A DNA stretch of 64,000 bases, taken from positions 1,889,501-1,953,500 of the forward strand of contig NZ_CP121695.1 of assembly GCF_029761915.1 (NCBI RefSeq), written 5' to 3'. Of the stretch, positions 1 to 10,830 are shown piece after piece. The notes under the pieces are model-generated. The model searched no databases. It saw only the letters and a program-made list of their open reading frames with translations, and was not told where the DNA came from. The position numbers and the translations under genes were made by a program. Position 1 is the stretch's first letter; each line of letters starts with the position of its first letter. The DNA is from Bradyrhizobium sp. CB1650. Its GTDB lineage: Bacteria > Pseudomonadota > Alphaproteobacteria > Rhizobiales > Xanthobacteraceae.

Positions 1-1349
1 AGAACACGCCGGCCGACGGCCTCATCATGGGCGTTGGCACCGTCAACGCCGACAAGTTCGGCGCCGACGGCGGGCGCTGCATCGTCGTGGCCTATGACTA
101 CACCGTGCTCGCGGGCACGCAGGGCCACATGAACCACAAGAAGATCGACCGCATGCTGACGCTGGCGGAAGACTGGCATGTCCCGCTGGTGTTTTATGCC
201 GAAGGCGGCGGCGGCCGGCCCGGCGATACCGACCGGCTCGGCATGACCGGCCTCGACGGTCCGTCCTTCGTGCAATTCGCAAGGCTCTCCGGCCTCGTGC
301 CGGTGATCGGCGTCGTCTCCGGCTATTGCTTTGCGGGCAACGCCGCGATGCTCGGCTGCTGTGACGTCATCATTGCCACCAAGAACGCCTCGATCGGCAT
401 GGGCGGCCCCGCCATGATTGAAGGCGGCGGGCTCGGCGTCTATCATCCGGCCGAGGTCGGCCCGGTATCATTCCAGGCGCCGAACGGCGTCATCGACATT
501 CTCGTCGAGGACGAGGAGGAGGCGACGCGGGTCGCGCAGAAATATCTGTCCTATTTCCAGGGCGCGGTGACCGACTGGCAGGCCGCCGATCAGCGCCTGC
601 TGCGCCGTGCGATTCCGGAGAACCGCCTGCGCGTCTACGACATCCGCAGCGTGATCGACCTCATCGCGGACACGGACTCCGTGCTGGAGCTGCGCCGTGA
701 CTACGGCGTCGGCATGATCACCGCGCTGATCCGCATCGAGGGCAAGCCGTTCGGCTTGATCGCCAACAATCCGCGCCACCTCGGCGGCGCGATCGATGCC
801 GATGCCGGCGACAAGGCCGCGCGCTTCCTCCAGCTCTGCGACGCCTTCGATCTTCCGATCGTCTCGCTCTGCGACACGCCCGGCTTCATGGTCGGGCCCG
901 AAGCGGAGAAGACCGCGATCGTCCGCCACGTCTCGCGCATGTTCGTCAACGGTGCGAGCCTCACCGTGCCGCTGTTCGGCATCGTGCTGCGCAAGGGCTA
1001 TGGGTTAGGGGCGCAGTCGATGATCGGCGGCGGCTTCCACGCCTCCTTCTTCACCGCGGCCTGGCCGACCGGCGAGTTCGGCGGCATGGGTCTGGAAGGC
1101 TATGTCCGCCTCGGCTTCCGCAAGGAGATGGAGGCGATCGCCGATCCTGTCGAGCGCGAGACCTACTATCGCAACAAGGTCGCCGAGCTCTATGCCAACG
1201 GCAAGGCGGTCTCGATCGCCTCCGTGTTCGAGATCGACAACGTCATCGACCCTGCCGAGACACGCCGATGGATCATGGCTGGCCTGCGCTCCGTGCCAAA
1301 GCCGCCGCCGCGAACGGAGAAGAAGCGGCCCTGCATCGATACGTGGTGA
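1..1349 (+). CDS. Biotin-dependent acyl-CoA carboxylase, carboxyltransferase part (5' end outside window)
   Basis: The reading frame is open from the first bases, so the gene starts upstream; about 448 codons are visible. The protein carries both halves of a carboxyltransferase fold. The N-terminal half has VSGYCFAGNAAMLG followed by a GMGGPAMIEGGG glycine-rich stretch, which in this family form the oxyanion and acyl-CoA pocket. The C-terminal half has NNPRHLGGAIDADAGDKAAR and CDTPGFMVGPEAE, typical of the carboxybiotin side. It would move CO2 from carboxybiotin onto an acyl-CoA such as acetyl- or propionyl-CoA. It may be a separate beta subunit or the C-terminal part of a longer carboxylase; the window cannot decide. 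The substrate is not predictable from the visible part. Confidence 0.85.
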   Translation, partial: NTPADGLIMGVGTVNADKFGADGGRCIVVAYDYTVLAGTQGHMNHKKIDRMLTLAEDWHVPLVFYAEGGGGRPGDTDRLGMTGLDGPSFVQFARLSGLVPVIGVVSGYCFAGNAAMLGCCDVIIATKNASIGMGGPAMIEGGGLGVYHPAEVGPVSFQAPNGVIDILVEDEEEATRVAQKYLSYFQGAVTDWQAADQRLLRRAIPENRLRVYDIRSVIDLIADTDSVLELRRDYGVGMITALIRIEGKPFGLIANNPRHLGGAIDADAGDKAARFLQLCDAFDLPIVSLCDTPGFMVGPEAEKTAIVRHVSRMFVNGASLTVPLFGIVLRKGYGLGAQSMIGGGFHASFFTAAWPTGEFGGMGLEGYVRLGFRKEMEAIADPVERETYYRNKVAELYANGKAVSIASVFEIDNVIDPAETRRWIMAGLRSVPKPPPRTEKKRPCIDTW

Positions 1350-1399
1350 GGGCGGCGCAGCAATTTAGGCGGTTGAGTAGTTCGCAAACTGCTGCCGCT

Positions 1400-1523
1400 C
1401 GTCATGCCCGGGCTTATCCCGGGCATCCACGTTCTTTCGCGCCTGCGGCAAGACGTGGATGGCCCGGACATAGGCGAGCGGAAGCGACGCCGTCCTTCGG
1501 GCGGCTATGCCCGGCCATGACGA
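1400..1523. repeat. Intergenic repeat with cgtcatgcccggg / cccggccatgacg ends
   Basis: The stretch begins with cgtcatgcccgggcttatc and ends with the near-complementary ctatgcccggccatgacg, with an internal inverted pair (ccacgttct... and ...agacgtgg). It fills most of the gap between the carboxylase and the sigma-54 regulator and holds no convincing ORF. Shorter relatives built on cgtcccgg are at 24874-24899 and 44946-44984. Confidence 0.6.
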
Positions 1524-1615
1524 CAGTGTGCCAAGCGTCTGTTCCCGGTTCCCGATTGACATCCCCGCCTGCGATGCCAGACTTTGCACAATAATACAGG
1601 GTGGAGACGTCCGCG

Positions 1616-3484
<1,869 letters not shown>

Positions 3485-3522
3485 TCGTTGTCTGTTGAGG
3501 ATGAATTGAGGAGCCAGCCGCA

Positions 3523-3663
3523 CGTCGGCCTCTCCCCGCGTGCGGGGAGAGGCCGACGCGCGAAGCGCGGCGGGTGAGGGGGAGCTTCCGCGAATCCGGC
3601 TGGTACCGTCCCTGCGGAAGCTCCCCCTCACCCCAACCCTCTCCCCGCAAGCGGGGCGAGGGA
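3523..3663. repeat. Double palindrome repeat (ctctccccgc family), likely bidirectional terminator
   Basis: Two long hairpins sit between convergent genes. The first is a perfect 17-bp inverted repeat at 3523-3539 and 3542-3558 around a 2-base centre. The second is a perfect 18-bp inverted repeat at 3574-3591 and 3614-3631. A third partial copy, ccctctccccgcaagcggggcgaggg, ends near 3663. Related copies are at 16218-16246, 46610-46649 and 58514-58537. There is no T-run, so intrinsic termination is only a possibility. Confidence 0.8.
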
Positions 3664-3683
3664 GTGCACCGGCGATGCGTCTC

Positions 3684-4238
3684 TCACGAAAAATCCGTCC
3701 AGCTCAGATGCCGCGCATCGAGGTCGCCGAGCGCGACCGCGTCGCGGATCTCCTGCGGCGTGTGGAAATTGCTGCGCAGATATACCAGCGGCGCGGCCGC
3801 CGCCGCATGCGACACGCCGCGCACCTCGCCGACGAAGATCGAATGCGTCCTGGTCTCGAATTCCTGCGCCAGCACGCAGTCGAACGCGGCGACCGCGTCC
3901 GTCAGCACCGGCGCGCCGGTCACCCCGCGCTTCCATTCGCCGAAGGCAAAACGATCGTCGCCGTTGACGCCTTTCTGGCCGCTGAAGGTGAGCGCCAGCA
4001 GCGCGTGATCCTCGTGCAGGAAGTTGATCGCGAACGCGCCTTCCTCGCGGATCCGCGCGTGCGCGCTGGCGTTGCGGTTGACACAGACGATCAGCGACGG
4101 CGGTGAGTCCGACAGCGAGCAGGCCGAGGTCACCGTCAGCCCCGTGCGCTGGCCGTGCTCGGCCCCCACTGTGACCAGCGCGACGGCGCCGGCGCATTGG
4201 CGCATCGCCTGCTTGAAATCCTTTGCGTCGACGTTCAC
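3684..4238 (-). CDS. Flavin reductase family protein (FMN-binding split barrel)
   Basis: The 184-residue protein matches NAD(P)H:flavin oxidoreductases that supply reduced FMN to two-component monooxygenases. TGLTVTSACSLSDSPPSL and the INFLHEDH region are the flavin-binding core seen in HpaC/DIM6-type reductases. The start is GTG 4238: CGGAG lies 7 bases upstream and the product begins VNVDAKDFKQAMRQ. It follows the luciferase-like oxygenase by 56 bases on the same strand, so the two probably form an operon and a functional pair. An ORF that extends further upstream on this strand is only antisense to the dgoK region. Confidence 0.88.
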   Translation of the reverse strand: MNVDAKDFKQAMRQCAGAVALVTVGAEHGQRTGLTVTSACSLSDSPPSLIVCVNRNASAHARIREEGAFAINFLHEDHALLALTFSGQKGVNGDDRFAFGEWKRGVTGAPVLTDAVAAFDCVLAQEFETRTHSIFVGEVRGVSHAAAAAPLVYLRSNFHTPQEIRDAVALGDLDARHLSWTDFS

Positions 4239-4294
4239 GCGAAATCTCCGAAGTTGAGGCGGGTGCGGCACGATCGCGCCGCGCCCGCTGCGGG

Positions 4295-5392
4295 TCAAGC
4301 CGCCTTCTTCGCGGAGCCGAGATGCTTCAGGCGCGGCATCACCTCGTTCTTGAGAAGCGAGAGCGAGTGGTGCCAGGCTTCCGCCTTGTGCTTGTAGTCG
4401 AAGCCGAACACCAGGAGCACGCCGAAGCCGCCGACCTCGTCGTAGATCTTCTCGATCTTCTCGGCCACTGTCGACGGCGAGCCGACGATCCAGTTCCGCC
4501 TCGCGCAATATTCGACCGTCACGTCGCTGTCGGGCACGTCGGGCGCGTGCTTCAGATAGTCCTTGAAGCCGAAATGGCCGAGCAGCGGCAGGAAGTATTC
4601 GTGCATCATCCGGCCCATCATGTCGCCGGTCGAGAGCTTCCAGGCCTCCTCGTCGGTGTCGGCGACGAACACCTCGCGCACCAGCCGCCAGTCCTGCCGG
4701 TTCGGCTTGCGTCCGGTCTTGGCCGCGCCGATCTCGACCGAGTCCCAGTGGCTGCCGACATAGGCCGGGTTGAGGTTGAGGCTCATCGGAATGAAGCCGC
4801 GCTCGCCGGCGAGCTTCAGCGTGTCCGAGTTCTTCGACAGTCCCGCGACGCCGATCGGCGGATGCGGCGCCTGCAACGGCTTGATGTGGGGTTTCAGGAA
4901 GTCGAACATCGTGTCCGGCTTGGTCACCGTCCAGTACTTGCCCTTGTGGGTGAAGGGCGCAGGCTCGCTCCAGAGCTTCAGGATGATCTCCAGCGCCTCG
5001 CGGGTCATGTCGCGGTTCTGCCCGCTCATGCCGTCGACGTTGAACATCGCCCAATCGCTCGGCAGGCCGGAGGCGGCGACGCCGAAATTGAGTCGGCCCT
5101 CGGACATATGATCGAGCATCGCGACGCGGTTGGCGAGCTCGGCCGGGTGGTGATAGGGCAACAGGAAGCCACCCGGGCCGATCCGCAGCTTCTTGGTCTG
5201 CATCAGCGCCTGCGCGATCAGGAGGTCCGGCGTCGGATTGGGCTCCCAGGGCGCGGTGTGGTGCTCGCCGACCCAGGCCTCCTGGTAGCCGAGCTCGTCG
5301 AGCCAGCGCATGACCTGCAGGTCCCAGTCGTTCCCTTCCTTCAGGCCGCACTCCGGCGGATGCGAAGGCATCGTGAAATAGCCGATCTCCAT
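4295..5392 (-). CDS. LLM-class flavin-dependent monooxygenase (bacterial luciferase-like)
   Basis: This 365-residue protein has the luciferase-like TIM-barrel pattern: MEIGYF start strand, AWVGEHHTAPWEP, LRIGPGGFLLPYHHP, and LDHMSEGRLNFGVAASG. Such enzymes oxidise a substrate with FMNH2 and O2; the substrate here is not predictable. Start ATG 5392 has GAGGA about 5 bases upstream; in-frame starts further out are not supported. Immediately downstream is a flavin reductase, giving a complete two-component system. Divergent from dgoK, with about 216 bases between them. Confidence 0.87.
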   Translation of the reverse strand: MEIGYFTMPSHPPECGLKEGNDWDLQVMRWLDELGYQEAWVGEHHTAPWEPNPTPDLLIAQALMQTKKLRIGPGGFLLPYHHPAELANRVAMLDHMSEGRLNFGVAASGLPSDWAMFNVDGMSGQNRDMTREALEIILKLWSEPAPFTHKGKYWTVTKPDTMFDFLKPHIKPLQAPHPPIGVAGLSKNSDTLKLAGERGFIPMSLNLNPAYVGSHWDSVEIGAAKTGRKPNRQDWRLVREVFVADTDEEAWKLSTGDMMGRMMHEYFLPLLGHFGFKDYLKHAPDVPDSDVTVEYCARRNWIVGSPSTVAEKIEKIYDEVGGFGVLLVFGFDYKHKAEAWHHSLSLLKNEVMPRLKHLGSAKKAA

Positions 5393-5608
5393 GTGTTTCC
5401 TCATCTGATGTTGACGCGTCTTGGTGCGCGTTGATGGACTCGAGTAGCAGGGCTTCAGCAAGCGGTGTGCCAGCACGGCAAGGCTTCAAATCGGCGAGAA
5501 AGGACTGGTTTGCCCGGGCAATAGCCGGTATCTCGACGCAGACATGCCAAGCGGTCGTCTCATTGTCGCGAGACGGCGTCTTGCCTGTGAGACGAGGACA
5601 GAGTCGAT

Positions 5609-6523
5609 ATGAACGAACCCGCCTATGTCGCGGTGGATTGGGGCACCAGCAGCTTCCGGCTTTGGCTGATCGACCGCGCCGGCCAGGTCTTGGCCGAACG
5701 CCGCAGCGGCGAGGGCATGCTGGCGGCGGCCAAGGCCGGGTTCGCCGCCGTGCTGCAATCGCATCTCGCCGCGCTCGAGGCGCCCGATCATGTCCCGGTT
5801 CTCGTCTGCGGTATGGCGGGCGCGCGGCAAGGCTGGGTCGAGGCCGGCTATGTCGACACACCGGCGCCGCTCGCGGCAATCCTAACGCAGGCGGCGCGCG
5901 TGCCCGGCGAGGCGCGCGATATCCGCATCCTGCCCGGCATCGCGCAGCGCGACGCAGGCGCGCCTGACGTGATGCGCGGCGAGGAGACCCAATTGCTCGG
6001 CGCGCTCGGCTTGGATGCCGCAGGTGAGGCGCTGGTCTGCATGCCCGGCACACATTCGAAATGGGTTCGGGTGAGAGACGGCACGGTCGAGCACTTTTCC
6101 ACCTTCATGACCGGCGAGCTCTTCAGCGTGGTGTCGCGCGAGACGATCCTGTCGCTCGCGGTCGCCGGCGCCGATGACGCCGAGGATGTCGCGAGCTTCA
6201 AGGCGGCGGTGACGGCCGCATACGAGGCGCCGGCCTTCTCGGCCAACCTGCTGTTCGGCGCGCGGTCGCGCCAGCTCCTGTTCGGCGGCACGCCGGCCGC
6301 GGCGCGCGAGACCTTGTCGGGCACTTTGATTGGAGCCGAGTTGGCTGCGGGGCTCTCCGGCGCCGTGCCGAAAAGCGGCATCACGTTGGTTGCATCGGGG
6401 CGGCTCGCGATGCTGTATCGACTCGCCTTCGATGCGCTGTCGGTGACTGTGGTGCCGATCGGTGCGGACGAGGCCGTCCGTCGCGGCCTGTCGATGGCCG
6501 CCTCCGCGATCTGGGCAAGATAG
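5609..6523 (+). CDS. dgoK: 2-dehydro-3-deoxygalactonokinase
   Basis: This 304-residue sugar-acid kinase phosphorylates 2-keto-3-deoxy-galactonate with ATP in the De Ley-Doudoroff route. It begins with the ASKHA-type phosphate motif VAVDWGTSSFRLWL and contains CGMAGARQGW, MRGEETQLLGAL and PGTHSKW, all typical of DgoK. An AGGA-like ribosome site precedes ATG 5609. The aldolase for the next step follows after 13 bases, so the two genes form an operon. No galactonate dehydratase or transporter is in the window. Confidence 0.93.
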   Translation: MNEPAYVAVDWGTSSFRLWLIDRAGQVLAERRSGEGMLAAAKAGFAAVLQSHLAALEAPDHVPVLVCGMAGARQGWVEAGYVDTPAPLAAILTQAARVPGEARDIRILPGIAQRDAGAPDVMRGEETQLLGALGLDAAGEALVCMPGTHSKWVRVRDGTVEHFSTFMTGELFSVVSRETILSLAVAGADDAEDVASFKAAVTAAYEAPAFSANLLFGARSRQLLFGGTPAAARETLSGTLIGAELAAGLSGAVPKSGITLVASGRLAMLYRLAFDALSVTVVPIGADEAVRRGLSMAASAIWAR

Positions 6524-6536
6524 AAGGATTCTTGAG

Positions 6537-7169
6537 ATGAGCGTTCCCTTTCCGCCGATGAAGCGGCCGCTGGTCGCGATACTGCGCGGCGTCAAGCCCG
6601 AGGAGACGGAGGCCATCGTCGGCGTGCTGATCGAGGCCGGCATGACCGCGATCGAGATCCCCTTGAACTCGCCGGATCCGTTCCGCTCCATCGCCACCGC
6701 CGTGAGGCTCGCGCCCGCAGGCGTGCTGATCGGGGCCGGCACGGTGCTGACGGAAGGCGATGTCGACCGGCTCCATGACGTCGGCGGAAGGCTGATGGTC
6801 TCGCCGAATGTCGACGCGCAAGTGCTGGCGCGCGCGCATCAGCACGGCATGGTCACGATGCCTGGCGTGTTCTCGCCAACCGAAGCGCTGCTTGCGGCGC
6901 GATCGGGAGCGTCGAGCCTGAAATTCTTTCCGGCGAGCGTACTCGGCGCGTCCGGCATCGCCGCGATCCGCGCCGTGCTTCCAGCCGATGTCATGATCGC
7001 CGCCGTCGGCGGCGTCTCCGACCAGAATTTTGCGGAGTATGTCAAAGGCGGGGTGATCGCGTTCGGGCTGGGAAGCAGCCTCTACAAGCCCGGCATGACC
7101 GCAACCGAGGTCGCGGCGCGCGCCGAGGCGACGATCACCGCCTACGATCGAGCGATCTTGAAAGACTGA
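6537..7169 (+). CDS. dgoA: 2-dehydro-3-deoxy-6-phosphogalactonate aldolase
   Basis: The 210-residue class I aldolase cleaves 2-keto-3-deoxy-6-phosphogalactonate to pyruvate and glyceraldehyde 3-phosphate. Family motifs are LVAILRGVKPEE, GMTAIEIPLNSPDP, LIGAGTVLT, and SSLKFFPAS, where the Lys of LKFFPA is the Schiff-base residue of KDPG/KDPGal aldolases. ATG 6537 follows AGAAGGAT by about 9 bases; the frame extends upstream inside dgoK but that part is not needed. The product acts directly after DgoK. Confidence 0.93.
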   Translation: MSVPFPPMKRPLVAILRGVKPEETEAIVGVLIEAGMTAIEIPLNSPDPFRSIATAVRLAPAGVLIGAGTVLTEGDVDRLHDVGGRLMVSPNVDAQVLARAHQHGMVTMPGVFSPTEALLAARSGASSLKFFPASVLGASGIAAIRAVLPADVMIAAVGGVSDQNFAEYVKGGVIAFGLGSSLYKPGMTATEVAARAEATITAYDRAILKD

Positions 7170-7248
7170 CCGGTAATGAACCAGCCGTGATCGCGTCACA
7201 GTCGGTCTATATCCTATCTTGCGGGATCAGCGAGATCAGGAGACCGAC

Positions 7249-8985
7249 ATGGCGATCAACAACGTAGCCGATCTCTTCGTGGCGACGCTCGAGCAGGCGG
7301 GCGTCAAGCGGATCTATGGCATCGTCGGCGACAGCTTGAACGGTCTTACCGAAGCGCTGCGCCGTCGCGGCACTATCGAATGGGTGCATGTCCGGCATGA
7401 GGAGGTGGCGGCGTTCGCCGCCGCCGGCGAGGCCGAGATGACGGGGAGCCTTGCGGTTTGTGCGGGCTCGTGCGGCCCCGGCAACCTGCATCTCATCAAT
7501 GGATTGTTCGACGCGCATCGCAGTCGCGTTCCCGTGCTTGCGATCGCGGCGCAGATCCCGTCGGCCGAAATCGGCGGCGGTTATTTCCAGGAAACGCACC
7601 CCCAAAACCTGTTCCGTGAATGCAGCCATTATTGCGAGCTGATCTCGGATGCGAGCCAGCTTCCCTACGTGCTGGAGAACGCCATCCGCGCGGCGGTGGG
7701 CTTGCGCGGCGTCGCCGTTGTCGCCATGCCGGGTGACGTCGCCTTCCGTGCGCCGCCGAAGCGGGAGCTGTCGGCGACGCGCGGCCTCGCGCTGTCGGCG
7801 CCGCAGGTCGTGCCGAAGGCGGACGAGCTGAAAGCGCTCGCGGAGCTCCTCAACGGCGCCGAGCGTATCACGCTGTTCTGCGGCCGCGGTTGCGCCGGCG
7901 CGCATGCGCCGCTGATGCAGCTTGCGGAAGCCTTGAAGAGCCCGATCGTGCATGCACTCGGCGGCAAGGAGCATGTCGAATACGAAAACCCATATGACGT
8001 CGGCATGACCGGCTTCATCGGCTTCTCCTCGGGCTACGCGGCCATGCACGCTTGCGACGCCCTGGTGATGCTTGGCACCGATTTCCCCTACAAGCAGTTC
8101 TTCCCGACCGACTGCCAGGTCGCGCAGATCGATATCAGGCCGGAAAATCTCGGCCGGCGCTGCAAGCTCGATCTCGGCCTCGTCGGCGACGTCAAGCTCA
8201 CCATCGAAGGGCTGCTACCACTGTTGAAGGCCAAGACGCAGCGCAAGCATCTCGACGACGCGATCGCCCATTACAAGAAGGCGCGCGAAGGCCTCGACTC
8301 GCTCGCCAAGGGCACGCCGGGCAGCAAGCCGATCCACCCGCAATATCTCGCCAAGGTCATCAGCGATCATGCGACGGATGATGCGGTATTCACCGCCGAC
8401 GTCGGCACGCCGACGGTGTGGGCCGCGCGCTACCTCAACATGAACGGTCGCCGCCGTCTGATCGGCTCCTTCGTGCACGGCTCGATGGCCAACGCGATGC
8501 CGCAGGCGATCGGCGTGCAGGCCGCGCGGCCCGGCCGCCAGGTGATCTCGCTGTCGGGCGACGGCGGCTTCACCATGCTGATGGGCGATCTGATCACGCT
8601 TACGCAGATGAAGCTCCCGGTGAAGGTCGTCGTCTTCAACAATGGCGTGCTCGGCTTCGTCGCGCTGGAGATGAAGGCCGCGGGCTTCGTCGACACCAAT
8701 GTCGATCTGGAGAATCCCGACTTCGCGGCGATGGCGCGTGCGATGGGAATCTTTGCCCGTCGGGTCGAGGACCCCGGCGAGCTTCCCGGCGCGATGCGGG
8801 AGATGCTCTCCCACAACGGACCGGCGCTGCTGGACGTCGTCACGGCCAAGCAGGAGCTGTCGATGCCGCCGACCATCACGCCCGAGCAGATCAAGGGTTT
8901 CAGTCTCTGGGTGCTGCGCGCCGTGATGAACGGCCGCGGCGACGAGGTCCTGGATCTCGCGAAGACGAACCTGCTGCCGCGCTAG
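7249..8985 (+). CDS. poxB: Thiamine-dependent pyruvate:quinone oxidoreductase (PoxB-like)
   Basis: The 578-residue protein has the three-domain TPP enzyme layout at the length of E. coli PoxB (572). Seen are [14 protein letters not shown] and [16 protein letters not shown] (catalytic Glu on the PYR domain), [14 protein letters not shown], a central FAD-type domain, and [14 protein letters not shown] (TPP/Mg binding). The C-terminus keeps a tail resembling the membrane-binding region of PoxB. It would oxidise pyruvate to acetate and CO2, passing electrons to quinone. CAGGAGA precedes ATG 7249. It lies 79 bases behind dgoA, whose product is pyruvate, and may be co-transcribed. Its last 4 bases overlap the end of the opposing gene. 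Confidence 0.88.
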   Translation: MAINNVADLFVATLEQAGVKRIYGIVGDSLNGLTEALRRRGTIEWVHVRHEEVAAFAAAGEAEMTGSLAVCAGSCGPGNLHLINGLFDAHRSRVPVLAIAAQIPSAEIGGGYFQETHPQNLFRECSHYCELISDASQLPYVLENAIRAAVGLRGVAVVAMPGDVAFRAPPKRELSATRGLALSAPQVVPKADELKALAELLNGAERITLFCGRGCAGAHAPLMQLAEALKSPIVHALGGKEHVEYENPYDVGMTGFIGFSSGYAAMHACDALVMLGTDFPYKQFFPTDCQVAQIDIRPENLGRRCKLDLGLVGDVKLTIEGLLPLLKAKTQRKHLDDAIAHYKKAREGLDSLAKGTPGSKPIHPQYLAKVISDHATDDAVFTADVGTPTVWAARYLNMNGRRRLIGSFVHGSMANAMPQAIGVQAARPGRQVISLSGDGGFTMLMGDLITLTQMKLPVKVVVFNNGVLGFVALEMKAAGFVDTNVDLENPDFAAMARAMGIFARRVEDPGELPGAMREMLSHNGPALLDVVTAKQELSMPPTITPEQIKGFSLWVLRAVMNGRGDEVLDLAKTNLLPR

Positions 8986-9347
8986 CCGCGCTTGACCGAG
9001 GACACGACCAGTCGCTGATGACGGCGCTGGACGCGCTGCCAGTGCAGGACGATGCCGACCAGCAGCGCCGGCATGAAGCCGAGCACGATCAGGAAGTGCG
9101 GCAGGGGCATCGGCGAGATGAAGCCGATGGCGATATCCGAGATCAGCCACAGCGCGGCGAACAGCACCGCGAAATCCGTGCGCGGGCAACGCAGGTAATA
9201 GAACACGGCGGTGACCACGATGGCCGGCCCGATCGCTATGCCGATCATGACCGCCGTCAGCTCCTTCGGCGTCAGCGCATCGAGCACCATCGACGCCAAC
9301 AGCCAGAGGGCGGCAAACATGGCGACGATGTCGATCGGATGCCGCAA
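8982..9347 (-). CDS. Small four-helix membrane protein of unknown function
   Basis: The 121-residue product has four hydrophobic segments at about residues 5-25, 31-52, 58-76 and 82-101 and a basic C-terminus ([11 protein letters not shown]). The start is TTG 9347, with GAGAGG about 8 bases upstream; a downstream ATG (residue 10) is possible but would cut the first helix. The stop overlaps the poxB stop by 4 bases tail to tail. I do not recognise a family. Confidence 0.6.
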   Translation of the reverse strand: MRHPIDIVAMFAALWLLASMVLDALTPKELTAVMIGIAIGPAIVVTAVFYYLRCPRTDFAVLFAALWLISDIAIGFISPMPLPHFLIVLGFMPALLVGIVLHWQRVQRRHQRLVVSSVKRG

Positions 9348-9413
9348 TCCAATACCTCTCGCGGGGACGCGCTATCGTTGTGTCCCTCGCCGTGGCCGTC
9401 AAGTGAAATACGC

Positions 9414-10325
9414 CTATTCCTCGTCGTTCCCCGGCGTCGGCCGCAGCATGAAATGCCCAAAGGCGGTCGCGATAGGCTTGGCGGGATCGTCCTGCCATGC
9501 CCGCGCCTCGAAGGCGACGATGCGCCGTCCCTGCTTCACGATCGAGACATTGGCAAAGCTGTCGAGCGCGCGGCCGGAGCGCAGGTAGTTGATCGTAAGA
9601 CCGATCGGCTTCGGTAGTGCGGCAGTCCCGAGCTCGCGCCTCACGCCGACGATCGCGGTGGTCTCGAGGAAGGCGCCGGTGATGCCGCCATGGATCGCGG
9701 GCAGGATCGGGTTGCCGATGATCTTTGGCGAGAACGGCATCACCAGCGTGTCGTCGTCGTTGACGCGGATGCCGAGGCAGCGCGCGAACGGGCTGCTCGC
9801 GAACGGGCTTGCCGGATCCTCCGGCGCCTCCAGCGTCGGGATGCTGCGCGCGTCCATCCTGCGGTCGGCGAGCATGTTGGTGCGGTTGGCGCCGATCATG
9901 AAGCAGGCGGTGGCGGTTGCGACCGGATCGTCCTCGGACTCCTGATAGGCCGTGGAGCGCACGAAGGCGATCGAGCGGGTGGTGCGGTAGCAGACCGAAT
10001 GCGCCTTGATGTCGAGGCCGGGCGTCGCCGGCTTCTGGTAGTCGATGCGCAGATCAAGCGTTGCGATCGCGCGCGTGCCGTCGAGTGCAAGCTGCACGGC
10101 CATGCCGCAGCTCTCGTCCAGCATCGCCGTGACGACGCCGCCATGCAGCACCCCGGTCTCGGTGTCGCCGACGAAGACGGGACGGTAGGGCAGGCTGGAC
10201 CAGGCCTCGCCCGGCGCAAAGCGGTCGAGCTGCAGCCCGCTTATGTGGCCGTAGTCGGAGCGGCGGCCTTTGATGGCCTCGGCAAGTTCCTCGAACGGCA
10301 GCCCGATGGTCTGTGAAGTCGACAT
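9414..10325 (-). CDS. Tandem hotdog thioesterase (PaaI family)
   Basis: The 303-residue protein holds two hotdog domains. The first (about 20-145) has GVLHGGVVTAMLDESCGMAV and LDLRIDYQKPA, the usual PaaI pocket and beta-sheet. The second (about 175-300) has ILPAIHGGITGAFLETTAI and LTINYLRSGRA. PaaI-type enzymes hydrolyse aryl- or acyl-CoA esters and normally dimerise through one domain per chain; here two domains are fused. ATG 10325 is the first start and lacks a strong ribosome site. Substrate unknown; no phenylacetate genes nearby. Confidence 0.82.
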   Translation of the reverse strand: MSTSQTIGLPFEELAEAIKGRRSDYGHISGLQLDRFAPGEAWSSLPYRPVFVGDTETGVLHGGVVTAMLDESCGMAVQLALDGTRAIATLDLRIDYQKPATPGLDIKAHSVCYRTTRSIAFVRSTAYQESEDDPVATATACFMIGANRTNMLADRRMDARSIPTLEAPEDPASPFASSPFARCLGIRVNDDDTLVMPFSPKIIGNPILPAIHGGITGAFLETTAIVGVRRELGTAALPKPIGLTINYLRSGRALDSFANVSIVKQGRRIVAFEARAWQDDPAKPIATAFGHFMLRPTPGNDEE

Positions 10326-10472
10326 GGCGAAGTTCTAGACCAGTGGCGCCCGTCGTGCAAAACATCGCAACGCGCCACAGCGGGCAGGTCCGCCGGCCGG
10401 GTTTGGCCTCGACATAGCCATGCGAAGCGCCGATGCTGGCCCTCCATTCGTCCACTGTCTGCAGGAGTGCCC

Positions 10473-10790
10473 ATGACCGACCCCGAAACGCCCGTTACCA
10501 ACCAGGGGCCCGTCACCATTTCGACCTCCAGCGCCGAGCGCGCTCCGGTCATCTATTTCGACGGTGCATCCTGCTTCGGTCATCACAACGGTGCGATCCA
10601 GATCGAGCTTGCCGCGAATCTCCTGATGCCGATCGGGGCTGCCGTCAGGGTCGACGTGGTCCAGACCGCGCATTTGCGGTGTAGCCCTGCCGCGGCGCTG
10701 GCGCTGCGCGAAGCGCTCGACAAGGCTCTCGCCATGTATCAGCAGGGTCAGCAGCAACCGTCCGAGACGATTCCCGACGTGAAGAATTGA
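10473..10790 (+). CDS. Hypothetical protein
   Basis: The 105-residue protein has a polar Ser/Thr-rich N-terminus, a middle region VIYFDGASCFGHHNGAIQIEL that looks like beta-strands, and a helical C-terminus (AALALREALDKALAMYQQG). No signal peptide, membrane segment or known motif is visible. AGGAG sits 5 bases before ATG 10473, which supports translation; an in-frame GTG two codons earlier lies inside that site. Divergent from the thioesterase gene. Function not recognised. Confidence 0.6.
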   Translation: MTDPETPVTNQGPVTISTSSAERAPVIYFDGASCFGHHNGAIQIELAANLLMPIGAAVRVDVVQTAHLRCSPAAALALREALDKALAMYQQGQQQPSETIPDVKN

Positions 10791-10830
10791 GGCCGATGAC
10801 GAGATCGCAAGTCGATCCGATCGCGCTCAC

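Noticed and set aside
1556..1590. TTGACA upstream of the sigma-54 regulator
   Set aside because: A good -35 box, but no acceptable -10 box lies 16-19 bases further on; not listed as a promoter.
3684..6053. 789-residue ORF on the minus strand
   Set aside because: Only its last 184 codons are the flavin reductase. The upstream part is out of frame with the luciferase-like gene and antisense to dgoK; it is Arg/Ala-rich, as expected from GC-rich shadow frames.
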